Shown one piece after another: positions 62,726 through 64,000 of a stretch of DNA of 64,000 nucleotides (its first letter is position 1; every line of letters starts with the position of its first letter). The notes beneath the pieces were generated by a model, which did not search any database, had not been told where the DNA came from, and saw only the letters and a list, made by a program, of their open reading frames with translations. This stretch comes from Prorocentrum cordatum (lineage: Eukaryota; Sar; Dinophyceae; Prorocentrales; Prorocentraceae): positions 84,501-148,500 of the forward strand of contig CAUYUJ010007402.1 of NCBI GenBank assembly GCA_963575745.1, in the 5' to 3' direction. A program made the position numbers and the translations under genes.

Positions 62726-63375
62726 CGGACAATTGGCGCGATGGGACAGGACAGACGAGGCCCCCAGAAGATGCAACATGAGGAGCGGGTTTCGACTGTT
62801 TCGAGACACGGGCCACTGACCCCTCGACCGCTTCCCAGGGACTGGTCCCTCACCCATAGTCGTTTTTCTCGGTTCCGAGGCTCGGTCGTGATTGTTCGCG
62901 ATGTTGAATATGTTTCGTCGGATCTCAGGAAAGGGGAGATGGAGGTGGAGGTGGATATGGGGATGGAGATGGAAATGAGGGAGGAGATGGAGATGGAGAT
63001 AAACAGAGATGGAGATGGAGATGCAGATGGAGATGCAGAATGAAATGGAGAATGAGGAGGAGGAGGCAGGAAGGAGGGGAAGAGGAGGACAGGAGGAGGA
63101 GGAGGGCGAGGTGGTGGTGGGAAGCGGCGTTGCAGAAATCTGCGGGCCGCAGACGAGAGGCTCACACCCCGTGAGCCAGGGGCAACGAGCCAGGGACCGC
63201 CATCCCTCAGGCCAAAAAAGGGCAGCTGGCTCTGCTGTTGGTTGCTGGGGGGCTCGGCGAGCTCGAATTCCTTCAATGGGCGCTGCCGCTGGCGTCGGGG
63301 CACCGGCCGTTTGCCTCCACCACAGCAGCTTGCATCGGAACACTCTCGTCGAACAGTTTTTGACGGGGGGAACAG
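62726..63375. repeat. GGAGAT tract and flanking sequence; no gene
   Basis: 62935-63120 is a purine-rich GGAGATGGAGATGGAG and AGGAGGAGG tract. Flanks have short frames with no motif. Confidence 0.8.
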
Positions 63376-63379
63376 CTCG

Positions 63380-63765
63380 GGGGGGGGAACATCGACCTGC
63401 AGTCGGCGATACATCGCCGATATATCGCCGATGGGCCGCCGATAGCGAAACAGCACGGTCATGGGCAAGTTGGGGCCATCGAGCCCTTGTCGGCGATCAA
63501 TGAGCGATTGGGGGTCGATGCATCCCCCACTAAGCTTATCACACACACACACACCCTAACTTTGCTCCCAGCTTCCAGATCCTAACTTAGTTCTCCGACG
63601 GCCATTCGGGACGATCTGGGCACCCTCGGAACGCCCTCGGCGAGGCGCAGCTGCTGGAGAGCACCCCGGGATTAGGAAGCCTCCGGGAATCGACGAATCT
63701 GTCCGAAAACCTTGACGTTCGAACCTCGAGCCGAACCCCCTAGCGCCGCCCCTGAACGTGTCATC
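63380..63765 (+). repeat. dispersed repeat, copy 2 (copy 1 at 36.3-36.9 kb)
   Basis: Matches copy 1 block by block in the same orientation. It has TCGGCGAT-AC-ATCGCCGA (63403-63420) followed by TATATCGCCGAT, then GGGGGTCGATG, a CACACACACAC run (63540-63553), TTCGGGACGATCTGGGCAC and GGAACGCCCTCGGCGAGGCG. It lacks the internal duplication seen in copy 1. Confidence 0.8.
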
Positions 63766-63820
63766 GAAACCGCTGATCAGCTCACCCACCCCGAGCTCGC
63801 TGCCGCACCCCAATCCTCCT

Positions 63821-63847
63821 CATGCAGCAGCAGCAGCAGCAGCAGCG
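63821..63847. repeat. CAG microsatellite
   Basis: About eight or nine CAG triplets followed by CGGCGG. Reads poly-Leu on the minus strand. Confidence 0.95.
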
Positions 63848-64000
63848 GCGGCAGCCGCGGATTGCCGCCGTCGGGCGGCTCTCTCGGCCCTGGCCCCGCC
63901 CCGCCAGATTCTTGCGCCCGCGCGTCCGAGAGGGCCGCCGGCACCTCGACGGCTAGGAGGAGCCTCCTTTTCCTCAACCCACCACTCATCATCGTCATCA

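Overview
The window reads as nuclear DNA of a large, repeat-dense eukaryotic genome. A dinoflagellate is the best guess. The evidence is the Ty1/copia-type polyprotein fragments (RING or CCCH fingers in gag, YVDD/HVDD-type RT) and a LINE-type element of the kinds I associate with dinoflagellate genomes, a probable GC-AG intron in a PIF1-like helicase remnant, high GC content, and very many micro-, mini- and satellite arrays. I saw no clear DinoSL spliced-leader relic, rRNA, tRNA, CRISPR array or bacterial-type operon. The assignment is inference and no species is claimed.

Layout. (1) 0.4-7.5 kb, minus strand: a decayed copia-like element (element A), with acidic gag-like domains, a CCCH-type finger, a protease remnant, an integrase and an RT carrying YVDD but three in-frame stops. 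(2) 7.9-11 kb: a ~90-bp tandem array, GAC-rich and CTC microsatellites, and unassigned sequence. (3) 11.24-27.71 kb, minus strand: a probable giant (~16.5 kb) LTR retrotransposon (element B) bounded by two ~285-bp direct repeats. Between them, in sense order, lie gag, a CCHC knuckle, long unassigned segments, a RING finger, protease, a long central domain, a CCCH finger, integrase, RT and RNase H. All are broken by frameshifts and stops. A family of 14-bp hairpins (GCRGG-N4-CCYGC) is scattered through its coding sequence. (4) 27.7-30.4 kb: GC-rich sequence open on both strands, unassigned. (5) 30.6-35.1 kb: a ~77-bp tandem repeat, a degenerate retroelement 3' fragment and a proline-rich minisatellite. 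(6) 35.3-40.1 kb: a tandem duplication, a ~200-bp foldback, a dispersed repeat shared with 63.4 kb, and a 2.5-kb satellite of ~24 units. (7) 40.1-46.7 kb: a G-homopolymer, GC-rich ORFs of unknown nature and minisatellites. (8) 46.76-47.70 kb: a C-terminal fragment of a PIF1-like helicase, minus strand, with a 142-nt GC-AG intron and a frameshift. (9) 47.7-54.3 kb: a 90-bp satellite (14 units), opposed GAT and ATC microsatellites, a ~100-bp satellite and a 94-base poly(A) run. (10) 54.5-61.8 kb: a ~2.1-kb GTGAGT/GTGTGCGC array split by a nearly full-length LINE (minus strand, 56.04-61.2 kb: endonuclease, RT, RNase H, zinc tail, A7 end). (11) 61.8-64.0 kb: more dispersed and simple repeats.

No intact host gene was found. 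Nearly everything recognisable is transposable-element or satellite sequence. The most notable structures are the giant LTR element with its in-frame micro-hairpins, the LINE sitting inside an alternating purine-pyrimidine array, and the helicase remnant that keeps a recognisable non-GT intron.
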